From assembly GCF_018860245.1 (NCBI RefSeq), contig NZ_JAHKPD010000007.1, forward strand, positions 203,892 to 267,891: DNA of 64,000 nt, given 5' to 3'. Numbering within the stretch: the first letter of the stretch is position 1; every line of letters begins with the position of its first letter. The position numbers were made by a program, and so were the translations under genes. The DNA is from Pseudotamlana agarivorans. GTDB taxonomy: Bacteria > Bacteroidota > Bacteroidia > Flavobacteriales > Flavobacteriaceae. Below, piece after piece: positions 35,199 through 43,343 of the stretch. The notes under the pieces were generated by a model, which was given only the letters and a program-made list of their open reading frames with translations, was not told the DNA's origin and did no database searches.

Positions 35199-36167
35199 AT
35201 GAGTTACTTAGAAACCACACACGACGTATACAAAGAAGCCGCATTAACGCCAGATGTTGGTTTATGCTGCACTACCAATCCGATTTGGGAATTACCAGGA
35301 TTAAAGATCCCGAAAATCATGCAAGAGATGAATTACGGTTGTGGAACGACAGTTCATGCACGCGATTTAGCAAACAACCCCAAAATGCTTTATGTTGGTG
35401 TTGGTGGCGGCATGGAACTACTACAATTCGCCTATTTTAATCGTCAAAAACATGGGGTTATTGGAATTGATGTCGTTGATGAAATGCTTGAAGCTTCAAG
35501 AAAAAACTTTATTGAAGCTGAAGCGCAAAACCCATGGTTTAAAAGTGAATTCGTAGATCTTAAAAAAGGCGATGCGATGCACCTTCCGGTTGAAGATAAC
35601 AGCATTGATGTGGCCGCACAAAACTGTCTGTTTAACATTTTTAAGGCTGAAGATTTAAAGAAAGCTATTGCTGAAATGTACCGCGTTTTAAAACCTCATG
35701 GGAAATTGGTGATGAGCGACCCAACCTGCGAACAACCAATGAATGACACTTTACGTAACGACGAACGCCTACGTGCTTTATGTCTTAGCGGAAGTTTACC
35801 TATAGCCGATTACGTTAAAGCACTGACCGATGCTGGTTTTGGAACCATTGAAATTCGTGCTAGAAAGCCCTACAGAATTTTAGACCCTAAAAACTACCCT
35901 ACCAAGGAGTTAATCTACATCGAATCCATTGAAGTGGCTGCCATTAAAGACCCCATGCCAGAAGATGGTCCATGTATCTTTACTGGAAAAGCAGCCATTT
36001 ATTATGGTGAAGACGATTATTTTGACGATAAAAAAGGTCATGTTTTATTGAAAAATCAGCCCTTAGCCATTTGTGATAAAACCGCTGGTGCTTTAGCCGA
36101 TTTAGGTCGTGATGATATTTATATTAGTCAATCAACTTACCATTATGATGGTGGCGGGTGTTGCTAG
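35199..36167 (+). CDS. arsM: Arsenite S-adenosylmethionine methyltransferase ArsM (arsenosugar type)
   Basis: This 322-residue enzyme methylates trivalent arsenic stepwise to dimethyl products using SAM. The start at 35199 (MSYLETTHDVYKEAALTP) is preferred over an ATG five codons earlier that lies in the repeat. The SAM-binding loop YVGVGGGMELLQ lies near residue 65, with the adenosine-binding Asp in VIGIDVVDEM. Candidate arsenic-binding cysteines are C23/C24 (GLCCTTNP), C48, C143 (AQNCLFN) and the terminal GGGCC. The order of Cys residues differs from the classic three-Cys ArsM, as in the arsenosugar-associated subfamily. It pairs with the arsS gene 10 kb upstream. Confidence 0.9.
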   Translation: MSYLETTHDVYKEAALTPDVGLCCTTNPIWELPGLKIPKIMQEMNYGCGTTVHARDLANNPKMLYVGVGGGMELLQFAYFNRQKHGVIGIDVVDEMLEASRKNFIEAEAQNPWFKSEFVDLKKGDAMHLPVEDNSIDVAAQNCLFNIFKAEDLKKAIAEMYRVLKPHGKLVMSDPTCEQPMNDTLRNDERLRALCLSGSLPIADYVKALTDAGFGTIEIRARKPYRILDPKNYPTKELIYIESIEVAAIKDPMPEDGPCIFTGKAAIYYGEDDYFDDKKGHVLLKNQPLAICDKTAGALADLGRDDIYISQSTYHYDGGGCC

Positions 36168-36419
36168 GCGATAATCGCCATTTGATTATTAATTAAACGT
36201 CAGACCTGCCTTTCTGCAGAATGACTCAGTCGAAGTTGAATCTTATGAAGAGAAATTAAAAACTAGGTTTTAATAATGTTGTTCAGAAAGAGGTACGACT
36301 GAAGAATCTTTACATGATTCGTGAGATTCCTCGGAATTATAAAGGTTAAGTCACTAGAGGACAAAACAGATGATTATGAATTTATCTTTACTTTGGGATT
36401 CTGAACTTTAAAACATGAG

Positions 36420-36439
36420 ATTCCTGCCTTCGCAGGAAT
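36420..36439. repeat. Short REP-like palindrome, copy 3, before the hydroxylase gene
   Basis: ATTCCTGC, loop CTTC and GCAGGAAT form an 8-bp hairpin that ends 5 bases before the next start codon. The 277-base gap before it (36168-36444) holds degenerate repeat relics such as CTGCAGAATGACTCAGTCGA and no gene. Confidence 0.75.
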
Positions 36440-36444
36440 AAGAG

Positions 36445-37341
36445 ATGGAAAAATATTTAAACCTCATAAAAAAAGCCTATTCGGGTTACTGGAATTACCT
36501 CAAACACGAGGTACAACTCCCTAGTGACTGGGACAACTATTTCTATGGTTTAATCATTATTTCTCTGGTAGTTTGGGGCCTAGAAATTATATGCCCTTGG
36601 CGGAAAAACCAATCGATATTCAGGAAAGATTTTTGGCTGGATACCTTTTATATGTTCTTCAATTTTTTTCTACTGAATCTCATCATATTAATAGCACTTT
36701 CAAACACCGCTGCCGAAGTTTTTAACGATCTCTTAAACATTTTAGGATTATCGCTTTCAAATTTCCAGCTCTTTGACGTGAATCAATTACCGGCTTGGTT
36801 GGGCTTATTAGTATTTTTCTTGGTTTCAGATTTTGTGCAATGGAACACCCACCGTCTTTTGCACCGCCTGCCTTGGCTGTGGAATTTTCATAAAGTGCAC
36901 CATTCGGTTAAAGAAATGGGCTTTGCCGCACATTTACGTTACCATTGGATGGAACCCATAGTTTATAAATCATTGCTTTATATTCCGCTGGCGATCATTG
37001 GGAATTACAGCTCCAAAGATGTGGCCATTGTTTACTTTTTCAGTATTGTTATTGGGCATCTAAACCATGCGAATTTAGGTTGGGATTACGGCATTTTAAA
37101 ATACATTTTAAACAACCCCAAAATGCACATCTGGCATCACGCTAAAGCCTTACCCAATCAACTAAAATATGGTATGAACTATGGAATCACGTTCAGCTTT
37201 TGGGATTATATTTTTAAAACAGATTACATCCCGCATAGCGGAAAAGACATCGAATTGGGTTTTGAAGGCGACGAAAATTTTCCAGAAGATTTTTTTAAAC
37301 AGGAAATGTATCCTGCAAGCACTAAACCTTCTGAAAACTAA
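36445..37341 (+). CDS. Fatty acid hydroxylase / sterol desaturase family protein
   Basis: This 298-residue integral membrane protein has about four spans and the diiron histidine clusters of the family: THRLLHRLP, FHKVHHSVKEM, GHLNHAN and HIWHHAKALP. The family hydroxylates or desaturates lipids or sterols using molecular oxygen. It starts 5 bases after a palindrome and 278 bases after arsM. Its repeated placement in arsenosugar clusters suggests a role on an arsenolipid or a lipid partner, but its substrate is unknown. It is followed 5 bases later by the DUF547 gene, so they are co-expressed. Confidence 0.84.
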   Translation: MEKYLNLIKKAYSGYWNYLKHEVQLPSDWDNYFYGLIIISLVVWGLEIICPWRKNQSIFRKDFWLDTFYMFFNFFLLNLIILIALSNTAAEVFNDLLNILGLSLSNFQLFDVNQLPAWLGLLVFFLVSDFVQWNTHRLLHRLPWLWNFHKVHHSVKEMGFAAHLRYHWMEPIVYKSLLYIPLAIIGNYSSKDVAIVYFFSIVIGHLNHANLGWDYGILKYILNNPKMHIWHHAKALPNQLKYGMNYGITFSFWDYIFKTDYIPHSGKDIELGFEGDENFPEDFFKQEMYPASTKPSEN

Positions 37342-37346
37342 GTCTT

Positions 37347-38120
37347 ATGAAAAGCGTTTCATTTTTAATTATTAATTTTTTACTACTTGGAAACTTTCAG
37401 GTTCACGCTTATAATATCATAATAGAGCCTTTCACAATCGTTACGGCTGAAGATTCTATTTCAACAGAACCACAAGAAGCTTTTAACCATCAATTATGGG
37501 ATGATCTACTTCAAAAACACGTTTCTGAAGACGGAAAAGTAAATTACAAAGGCTTTTTATCAGATAAAAACCGTCTCGACCAATACATTTCAAGTTTAGC
37601 TAAAAGCACACCAAAAACTTCTTGGAATAACGCTGAAAAACTCGCTTACTGGATTAACGCTTACAACGCTTTAACGGTCGATTTAATCCTGAGAAACTAC
37701 CCCATAAAAAGTATTAAAGACATCAGAAACCCATGGAAACAAAAACTTTGGAAGCTAGGAGACACCGCATACAACCTTCATGAAATTGAGCATAAAATCT
37801 TGAGAGACATGCATGAGCCGCGTATACATTTCGCAATAGTTTGCGCCGCAGTTTCTTGTCCGAAATTACTAAATAAAGCATACACCGCTTCAAAATTGGA
37901 GTATCAGTTAGACCAAGCGACTACCGCTTTCATACGCGACGATTCTAAAAATAGCATCTCCAAGGAACACCTGGAATTATCAAAGATTTTTCAGTGGTTT
38001 ACCAAAGACTTTAAGCAAAATGGTTCTTTAATAGATTTTCTAAACCAGTTTTCAAGCGTTAACATTTCCGCGAAAGCGAAAACACATTATAAAGAGTATC
38101 TTTGGGAGCTCAATGAGTAG
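37347..38120 (+). CDS. Exported DUF547 domain protein
   Basis: This 257-residue protein has a signal peptide (FLIINFLLLGNFQVHA) and a DUF547 domain (about 50-250; WINAYNALTVDLILRNYP, GDTAYNLHEIEHKILRD, HFAIVCAAVSCPKL). The conserved Cys-His-Asp arrangement suggests a papain-like fold, but activity is not shown. It lies 5 bases after the hydroxylase gene and overlaps the next glycosyltransferase by 8 bases, so all three form one unit of the arsenosugar locus. Its function is not known. Confidence 0.85.
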   Translation: MKSVSFLIINFLLLGNFQVHAYNIIIEPFTIVTAEDSISTEPQEAFNHQLWDDLLQKHVSEDGKVNYKGFLSDKNRLDQYISSLAKSTPKTSWNNAEKLAYWINAYNALTVDLILRNYPIKSIKDIRNPWKQKLWKLGDTAYNLHEIEHKILRDMHEPRIHFAIVCAAVSCPKLLNKAYTASKLEYQLDQATTAFIRDDSKNSISKEHLELSKIFQWFTKDFKQNGSLIDFLNQFSSVNISAKAKTHYKEYLWELNE

Positions 38121-38817
38121 CCAAATCTCCATAATCATCCCTGTTTTAAACGAAGCGCCTTTTATTAGAAAGCTTTTAGAGCATCTTTTTGAAAACGCTT
38201 CCGCGGAAAATATTGCTGAAATTATTGTTGTTGATGGTGGTAGTATTGATAACACGAGAGAAATCGTTGAATCCTTTTCGGCTCAAAACATCATGTCTTT
38301 AGAATCTGAAAAAGGTCGTGCCAAGCAGATGAATTTTGGCGCAAAACATGCCAAAGGCAACATTTTATATTTTCTTCACGCCGATTCTTTTCCGCCTAAA
38401 CATTTCGATACTTTTATTATTGAAGAATTTAATAAAGGGCATGAAGCGGGTTGTTTTAGGATGCAGTTTGATAATAACCATTGGTGGTTAAAACTAGCCA
38501 GTTGGTTAACAAAATTTAGCTGGAGAGCTTGCAGAGGTGGCGACCAAAGTCAGTTTATCACCAAATCCTTATTTCGCGACATTGGTGGTTATAATGAAAA
38601 TTTCATCATTTACGAAGACAATATTTTGATTAACGCACTCTACGCTCGAAAGCAATTTGTGGTGATTAATAAAAAATTACAAACATCGGCACGTTGCTAT
38701 GAAAAACACGGCGTTTGGAAATTGCAGTATTTATATTGGAGCATTTATGTAAAAAAATGGTTTGGCGCTTCCGCGGAAGAACTTTACCAATTTTATTTAA
38801 ATCGCGTGGCAAAGTAA
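38113..38817 (+). CDS. TIGR04283-type arsenosugar biosynthesis glycosyltransferase
   Basis: This 234-residue family 2 glycosyltransferase starts SSQISIIIPVLNEAPFI. It has the nucleotide-binding VVDGGSIDNT and ESEKGRAKQMNFGAKHAKG, then ILYFLHADSFPP with the HAD in the DxD place. GGDQSQFITKSLFRDIGGYNE follows. This is the rSAM/selenodomain-associated transferase 2 family, the usual partner of TIGR04282. It overlaps DUF547 by 8 bases. Acceptor and donor are not known; addition of a glycerol or sugar unit to the arsenic nucleoside is an inference. Confidence 0.88.
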   Translation: MSSQISIIIPVLNEAPFIRKLLEHLFENASAENIAEIIVVDGGSIDNTREIVESFSAQNIMSLESEKGRAKQMNFGAKHAKGNILYFLHADSFPPKHFDTFIIEEFNKGHEAGCFRMQFDNNHWWLKLASWLTKFSWRACRGGDQSQFITKSLFRDIGGYNENFIIYEDNILINALYARKQFVVINKKLQTSARCYEKHGVWKLQYLYWSIYVKKWFGASAEELYQFYLNRVAK

Positions 38818-38835
38818 TTCATTAATAGAAACCTC

Positions 38836-39564
38836 CTATTTATTTCGCCCTTTTTCGTTAGGGTATAAAGCTGGTAAATTATCACTTTGAACAAACGCTT
38901 TGGTATCAACGTTCATAGCGGTTACACGACCTTTAAAAGCAGCACCAGTATCAATATTCCATATATTCATGGCATTCATAGGCACCTCAACACCAAAATT
39001 AGTGGTTGGGGTGTGCCCGATATAAACTTCTTTGTAAAATTTTAAACGTTTTGGGTAAATGACATCATTTTCGTCAATATCGGTTTTCATGGTTAAAGCC
39101 ATTTCCCATAAGGTGCGATCTAAATAAAAATAACGCTTATCAAGCTCATGCTCAATCCCTTTCACCGAGGTAAATCCTGCATGCAAAAACAAACGATTTT
39201 CATCATCTAAATGATACAACGGCATGTTTTCAAAAAAGGCTAAATGAGCCTTTTTATCTTCATCTGAAAACGGGGCATAACTTTCCATTGTTTCCTTACC
39301 ACCGTGCATGTACCAAGTTGGATTTACTTCGCCAGAACGCAACCATTCTTCTGCCCAAACATCATGATTTCCTTTAATACACACACAGTTTACTTTTTGG
39401 GAAAGCTCGATTAAAAGTTGTACTACCTGAGCTGCTTCACTCCATCCATCAACATAATCGCCAACAAAAATAAGTTTGTCTTCATCTTTAACTTCAACTT
39501 TATTCAGTACTTGAGTTAGTGCTCTTAAACCCCCGTGAATATCTCCAATTGCTATTGTGCGCAT
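38836..39564 (-). CDS. Calcineurin-like metallophosphoesterase (Ser/Thr phosphatase-like)
   Basis: This protein of 242 residues starts MRTIAIGDIHGGLRAL; the start at 39564 puts the GDIHG motif at the usual place, though open frames reach 39585. Metal-binding motifs GDIHGG, VGDYVDGW, GNHDVWAEEW, the later His in FLHAGF and the YIGHTPT motif are visible. The family hydrolyses phosphoproteins or small phosphoesters such as diadenosine tetraphosphate. It is convergent with the TIGR04283 glycosyltransferase gene, 18 bases apart. Confidence 0.88.
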   Translation of the reverse strand: MRTIAIGDIHGGLRALTQVLNKVEVKDEDKLIFVGDYVDGWSEAAQVVQLLIELSQKVNCVCIKGNHDVWAEEWLRSGEVNPTWYMHGGKETMESYAPFSDEDKKAHLAFFENMPLYHLDDENRLFLHAGFTSVKGIEHELDKRYFYLDRTLWEMALTMKTDIDENDVIYPKRLKFYKEVYIGHTPTTNFGVEVPMNAMNIWNIDTGAAFKGRVTAMNVDTKAFVQSDNLPALYPNEKGRNK

Positions 39565-39585
39565 CATAAAATCTGTTTTCAGCAA

Positions 39586-39933
39586 AACTAAAGGTTTCTT
39601 TGAAGAATAATTAATGGGTGGGTTAAGTAATTATTATTTTTTTGAGGTTATACGTGAAATATGTCATATTGAATCAAATTCAGTAGTACGGTAATTTTCA
39701 TTCAAAGCTTGTCTAAAAAACACGAACTGGCGTCATTCTGAACTCTATTCATAATCTCATCACACTGAGAACGAATCATTATAAAAGCCCAAATCAATTT
39801 CGATATGACCAGAATTTTCATGAGACACCCAGTCAAGCTGGGTGTTTTCAATAAAAACACCAACTAAATGACATTCTGCTGTTAAGTTATTACCTTTAAC
39901 TACGACCCAATACAACATAATCTAAAAAAGTCC
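39586..39933. other. 348-base gap before the FAD oxidoreductase gene
   Basis: No gene is seen. It contains degenerate repeat fragments (GTCATTCTGAACTCTATTC at about 39732) and a hairpin at 39825-39845. A weak promoter-like TTACCTTTA occurs near 39888. Confidence 0.55.
39825..39845. repeat. REP-like palindrome, possibly acting as a terminator
   Basis: ACACCCAG, loop TCAAG and CTGGGTGT form an 8-bp hairpin followed by TTTT on the plus strand. It is of the same design as the other intergenic palindromes of the window. Confidence 0.6.
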
Positions 39934-41253
39934 ATGGAAGAACATATTGTTATTATAGGAAATGGGATCTCTGGCGTGACGGCGGCTAGACATATTAGAA
40001 AATTATCCGATAAAAAAATTACAATTATTTCTGCGGAAACCGATTATTTTTTCTCCAGAACAGCCCTCATGTACATTTACATGGGACACATGACTTTTGA
40101 GCATACCCAACCTTATGAAAACTGGTTCTGGGAGAAGAACAGAATCGAATTAAAAAAAGGCTATATAAAAACGGTTGATAGCGACTCTAAAACCCTTCAT
40201 TTTGACGGTGGCGAGACTTTAAATTACGACAAACTCATCATTGCCACAGGAAGTAAACCTAACAAATTTGGCTGGCCGGGGCAGGATTTAAAAGGTGTTA
40301 TGGGCTTGTATCACAAACAGGATTTAGAGAATTTAGAACAACATGCCCCAGATAATAAAACTTGTAAACGCGCAGTGATTGTTGGTGGCGGCTTAATAGG
40401 CATCGAGCTAGCCGAAATGCTGAATTCACGTAATATTCCGGTGACTTTACTAGTTCGAGAAAAAAGTTTTTGGAACGGGGTTTTACCAAAAGGTGAAAGT
40501 GAAATGATAAACCGTCATATAAAAAACCACCACATCGATTTACGTTTAAACACGAATTTAAAAGAAATTGTTTCAGATGACAATGGTCAGGTGAAATCGG
40601 TTATCATCAAAGAAACTGGTGAAGAAATTCCTTGTACAGTCGTCGGACTTACAGCAGGGGTTTCTCCAAATATCGATTTCCTTAAAAACTCCAATATTGA
40701 AACAAACAGAGGCGTACTTGTGAATCGATTTTTAGAAACCAATATTCCAAATATTTATGCTATTGGCGATTGTGCCGAGCAAAATGAAGCTATTGGTCAG
40801 CGTCCACCTATTGAGTCGGTTTGGTACACGGGCCGCATGATGGGTGAAGTCTTAGCTCAAACCATTTGCGGGAATCACATGGCCTACAACCCTGGGCACT
40901 GGTTTAACTCTGCTAAATTTTTAGACATCGAATACCAAACTTATGGTTGGGTACACGGATTGAAAGGCAGACTAGAATATGAACAACATTTTCACTGGAA
41001 ACATGACGATGACACGAAATGCATAACTATAGCTTTTCATGAAAATACGAATCAGTTTTTAGGCATTAACACGTTTGGTATTCGTATGCGTCACGAAACC
41101 TTTGACCGCTGGCTTACTGAAAAACGCGATTTAGATTATGTGATTACAAATTTAGCTGAAGCTAATTTCGAACCTGAATTTTATAAAACTTACGAAAAAG
41201 ATATTCTTCAATCGTATAGAAACCAATTAAAACTAGTAGATGAACACCTATAA
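39934..41253 (+). CDS. NAD(P)/FAD-dependent oxidoreductase
   Basis: This 439-residue flavoprotein has the FAD-binding IIGNGISGVTAARHIR near residue 7 and the NAD-binding VIVGGGLIGIELAEML near 152. The AIGDCAEQ motif lies near 280. It resembles the pyridine nucleotide-disulfide oxidoreductases of the rubredoxin/NirB type but has no redox-active CxxC. Its next neighbour is a membrane ferredoxin-like protein, so an electron-transfer pair that feeds the arsenosugar or an oxygenase reaction is plausible but unproven. It is on the same strand as the TIGR04283 gene cluster, after a 348-base gap. Confidence 0.82.
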   Translation: MEEHIVIIGNGISGVTAARHIRKLSDKKITIISAETDYFFSRTALMYIYMGHMTFEHTQPYENWFWEKNRIELKKGYIKTVDSDSKTLHFDGGETLNYDKLIIATGSKPNKFGWPGQDLKGVMGLYHKQDLENLEQHAPDNKTCKRAVIVGGGLIGIELAEMLNSRNIPVTLLVREKSFWNGVLPKGESEMINRHIKNHHIDLRLNTNLKEIVSDDNGQVKSVIIKETGEEIPCTVVGLTAGVSPNIDFLKNSNIETNRGVLVNRFLETNIPNIYAIGDCAEQNEAIGQRPPIESVWYTGRMMGEVLAQTICGNHMAYNPGHWFNSAKFLDIEYQTYGWVHGLKGRLEYEQHFHWKHDDDTKCITIAFHENTNQFLGINTFGIRMRHETFDRWLTEKRDLDYVITNLAEANFEPEFYKTYEKDILQSYRNQLKLVDEHL

Positions 41254-41304
41254 CACAAACTTCTTATTGTTTTGAAAACAAAAAAAAAGCAAATCATATA
41301 TTCT

Positions 41305-41375
41305 TGTCAGTTCGAACGCAGTCGAGAACCCTCTGATGAGAAAGAAACTCAATCTCGACTGCGCTCGATTTGACA
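41305..41375. repeat. Long imperfect inverted repeat
   Basis: The arms at 41305-41327 and 41353-41375 are nearly complementary over 23 bases (core TCGAACGCAGTCGAGA against TCTCGACTGCGCTCGA), with a 25-base loop. This is a typical Flavobacteriaceae dispersed repeat; it lies between two same-strand genes. Confidence 0.75.
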
Positions 41376-41407
41376 TTCAATTCCAAACTGCATAATTAAA
41401 ACCACAC

Positions 41408-43009
41408 ATGAGCGATAAACAAAACCATAGCATGTCTTTAACAACACCTGACACCAATGTGCTTTCAGGAAAGCAAAAAGCAGCGGTTTTCCTTGGGGTA
41501 TCGGGGCTTTTCATTTTAGCACTTGCCGTGTTCAACACCAACTTTCCTAATAAAACATGGTTCTTAAGTTTGTCTTTAGGACTTATAACGGCAGGTACCA
41601 TTCTTTTTTCAAACAGTTTGTATCTCAACAAAATGGAAGGCATCAAAAATAATGGTGTTTGGTTTAAGTCACTTACTTCAAGAGGGGTTTTGGCTTGGAT
41701 TACCGGCATTTTTTTAACTGGGTTTTACATTGTGCTTTACTTTTTCCCGCAGTACTTAGGACAGGGTCGTAATGGCGAGGCCAATGGAGGACTTATAGCT
41801 CTTTTTGATCCGCTAAGTTTCCTTTTAAGCGGAAGACCTGCGAGCCAATGGTTCGTTTACGGCACCCTTTACACACTGGCCATATTAATTTTTGGCTATA
41901 AATACATTTTAAAATACCGCCACAACCGCTACCAACAGTTACGAACGGTTTCGGTGATGGTTTTTCAACTTGCTTTCGCCTTTCTTATTCCCGAATTTAT
42001 GGCGCGATTAAATGAAAGTGCCGATTATAATTTACCTTATTATGATTTAAAAAGCATGTGGCCCTTGAACTATTATTTGTTTGATGGCTGGTCTATAAAT
42101 GGTTTTCTTTCTTCAGGGTATTTAGGTCTAGGTCTTTTAATTTTTGGTGTACTTTCCATATTTGTGGTTTCACCCATTTTAACCTACAAGTACGGCAAAC
42201 GCTGGTATTGTTCTTGGGTTTGTGGTTGTGGTGGCTTGGCCGAAACTGCCGGTGATGCCTTTCGTCAATTAAGCAGTAAAAAATTATCTGCATGGAAATT
42301 GGAACGCTGGCTCATTCATACCGTTTTAGTATTTTCAGTTATCATGACGACAGCCGTCATATATTCTTATTTAGGAAACGACCCTAACAAATATTGGATT
42401 TCACGCCCCACTTTCCTTATTGGAGTTGGCGTATTATTAACATTGGTATTCTCACTTACTTTTATTTTTAAGCGCCACGAACTTGGTAAGGATGCCAAAT
42501 ACGGTGCCTTAGGTTTCTTTGTGATTATTGCAGCACTTTTCGCGATGCATTATACTGGAACGAGCGACAAATTATTTTTCGTAAAATCGAGTAGCCTACG
42601 TTCTGCCTATGGTTTATATATTGGCTCCATATTTTCTGGTGTGGTTGGCACGGGTTTCTATCCGATTTTAGGGAATCGCGTATGGTGCCGATTTGGATGC
42701 CCAATGGCTGCTATTTTAGGGTTTCAGCAACGTTTATTTTCGAAATTTAGGATTACCACCAATGGCGGACAATGTATTTCATGTGGAAATTGTTCTACAT
42801 ACTGTGAAATGGGTATCGATGTGCGTGCCTATGCTCAAAAAGGTGAAAACATAGTACGTTCAAGCTGTGTTGGTTGCGGCGTTTGCTCTGCTGTTTGCCC
42901 TAGAGGCGTTTTAAAATTGGAAAACGATACGATGAAAGGACGCATCAACTCTAATGACATACTTTTAGGTAATGATGTCGATTTAATGGATTTAGTAAAC
43001 CAGAAATAA
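41408..43009 (+). CDS. NapH/NosR-like membrane protein with two 4Fe-4S clusters
   Basis: This 533-residue protein has about seven membrane segments (residues about 27-400). A first cysteine group sits in KRWYCSWVCGCGGLAE and a second in VWCRFGCPMAA. A C-terminal ferredoxin domain has two cluster motifs: CISCGNCSTYCEMGIDV and CVGCGVCSAVCPRGV. This architecture matches NapH/NosR/CcoG-type quinol- or flavin-linked electron conduits. The preceding gene, 154 bases upstream, is a FAD oxidoreductase; the two probably form a redox module. The electron acceptor is not identifiable. Confidence 0.8.
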   Translation: MSDKQNHSMSLTTPDTNVLSGKQKAAVFLGVSGLFILALAVFNTNFPNKTWFLSLSLGLITAGTILFSNSLYLNKMEGIKNNGVWFKSLTSRGVLAWITGIFLTGFYIVLYFFPQYLGQGRNGEANGGLIALFDPLSFLLSGRPASQWFVYGTLYTLAILIFGYKYILKYRHNRYQQLRTVSVMVFQLAFAFLIPEFMARLNESADYNLPYYDLKSMWPLNYYLFDGWSINGFLSSGYLGLGLLIFGVLSIFVVSPILTYKYGKRWYCSWVCGCGGLAETAGDAFRQLSSKKLSAWKLERWLIHTVLVFSVIMTTAVIYSYLGNDPNKYWISRPTFLIGVGVLLTLVFSLTFIFKRHELGKDAKYGALGFFVIIAALFAMHYTGTSDKLFFVKSSSLRSAYGLYIGSIFSGVVGTGFYPILGNRVWCRFGCPMAAILGFQQRLFSKFRITTNGGQCISCGNCSTYCEMGIDVRAYAQKGENIVRSSCVGCGVCSAVCPRGVLKLENDTMKGRINSNDILLGNDVDLMDLVNQK

Positions 43010-43110
43010 CACAAAGCTTAAAGCCATACTTTGACACGTAAAATAGAAGTGAATTCTAAATAAATCACTGTTAAAATATTAGCTAATTCAATGAAACACT
43101 AAAAATATGT

Positions 43111-43118
43111 TACATTTG
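43111..43118 (+). promoter_or_regulatory. Promoter -7 box of the candidate ncRNA
   Basis: TACATTTG matches TAnnTTTG exactly and is followed by GC, as in strong flavobacterial promoters. The predicted start is near 43125, just before the first arm of the inverted repeat at 43129. The -33 element is weak. Confidence 0.6.
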
Positions 43119-43128
43119 CGGCAATCTC

Positions 43129-43313
43129 ATACCATTTCTGCTTTTAATTTATGGTAAAAGAAAATAGCCTGCCCCGTTGCAGAACGGGGATGATTTTTTG
43201 TTTTATAGAAATCAGAAAAATAAAGCATAGCCATAGCTACGGTTTCTTTTTATGTTGCACTAGAAAGCAAAATGGCGCATTTTATTGACAGAAATTAAAA
43301 GCAGAAATGGTAT
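43129..43313 (+). ncRNA. Candidate 185-nt structured RNA (6S-like by shape)
   Basis: Perfect 22-bp complementary arms at 43129-43150 and 43292-43313 close the element; the core is CCATTTCTGCTTTTAATTT at 43132-43150. A second hairpin, CCCCGTT-GCAG-AACGGGG, lies inside near 43172-43190. A -7 promoter box ends 11 bases before the first arm. The 334-base region holds no other gene. Length and a long closing stem resemble 6S RNA, which is a 180-200-nt regulator of RNA polymerase; the identity is not proven and a 5' leader of the next gene or a repeat-borne element is possible. Confidence 0.45.
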
Positions 43314-43343
43314 TATTAACCCAAATACTAACCCAGCCCTACA

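Noticed and set aside
41305-41375. Intrinsic terminator
   Set aside because: The arms are long but imperfect with a 25-base loop and no U-run; it is a dispersed repeat.
43129-43313. IS or MITE with terminal inverted repeats
   Set aside because: No target duplication was seen at the ends and a promoter precisely abuts one arm, so an RNA gene is the better, though unproven, view.
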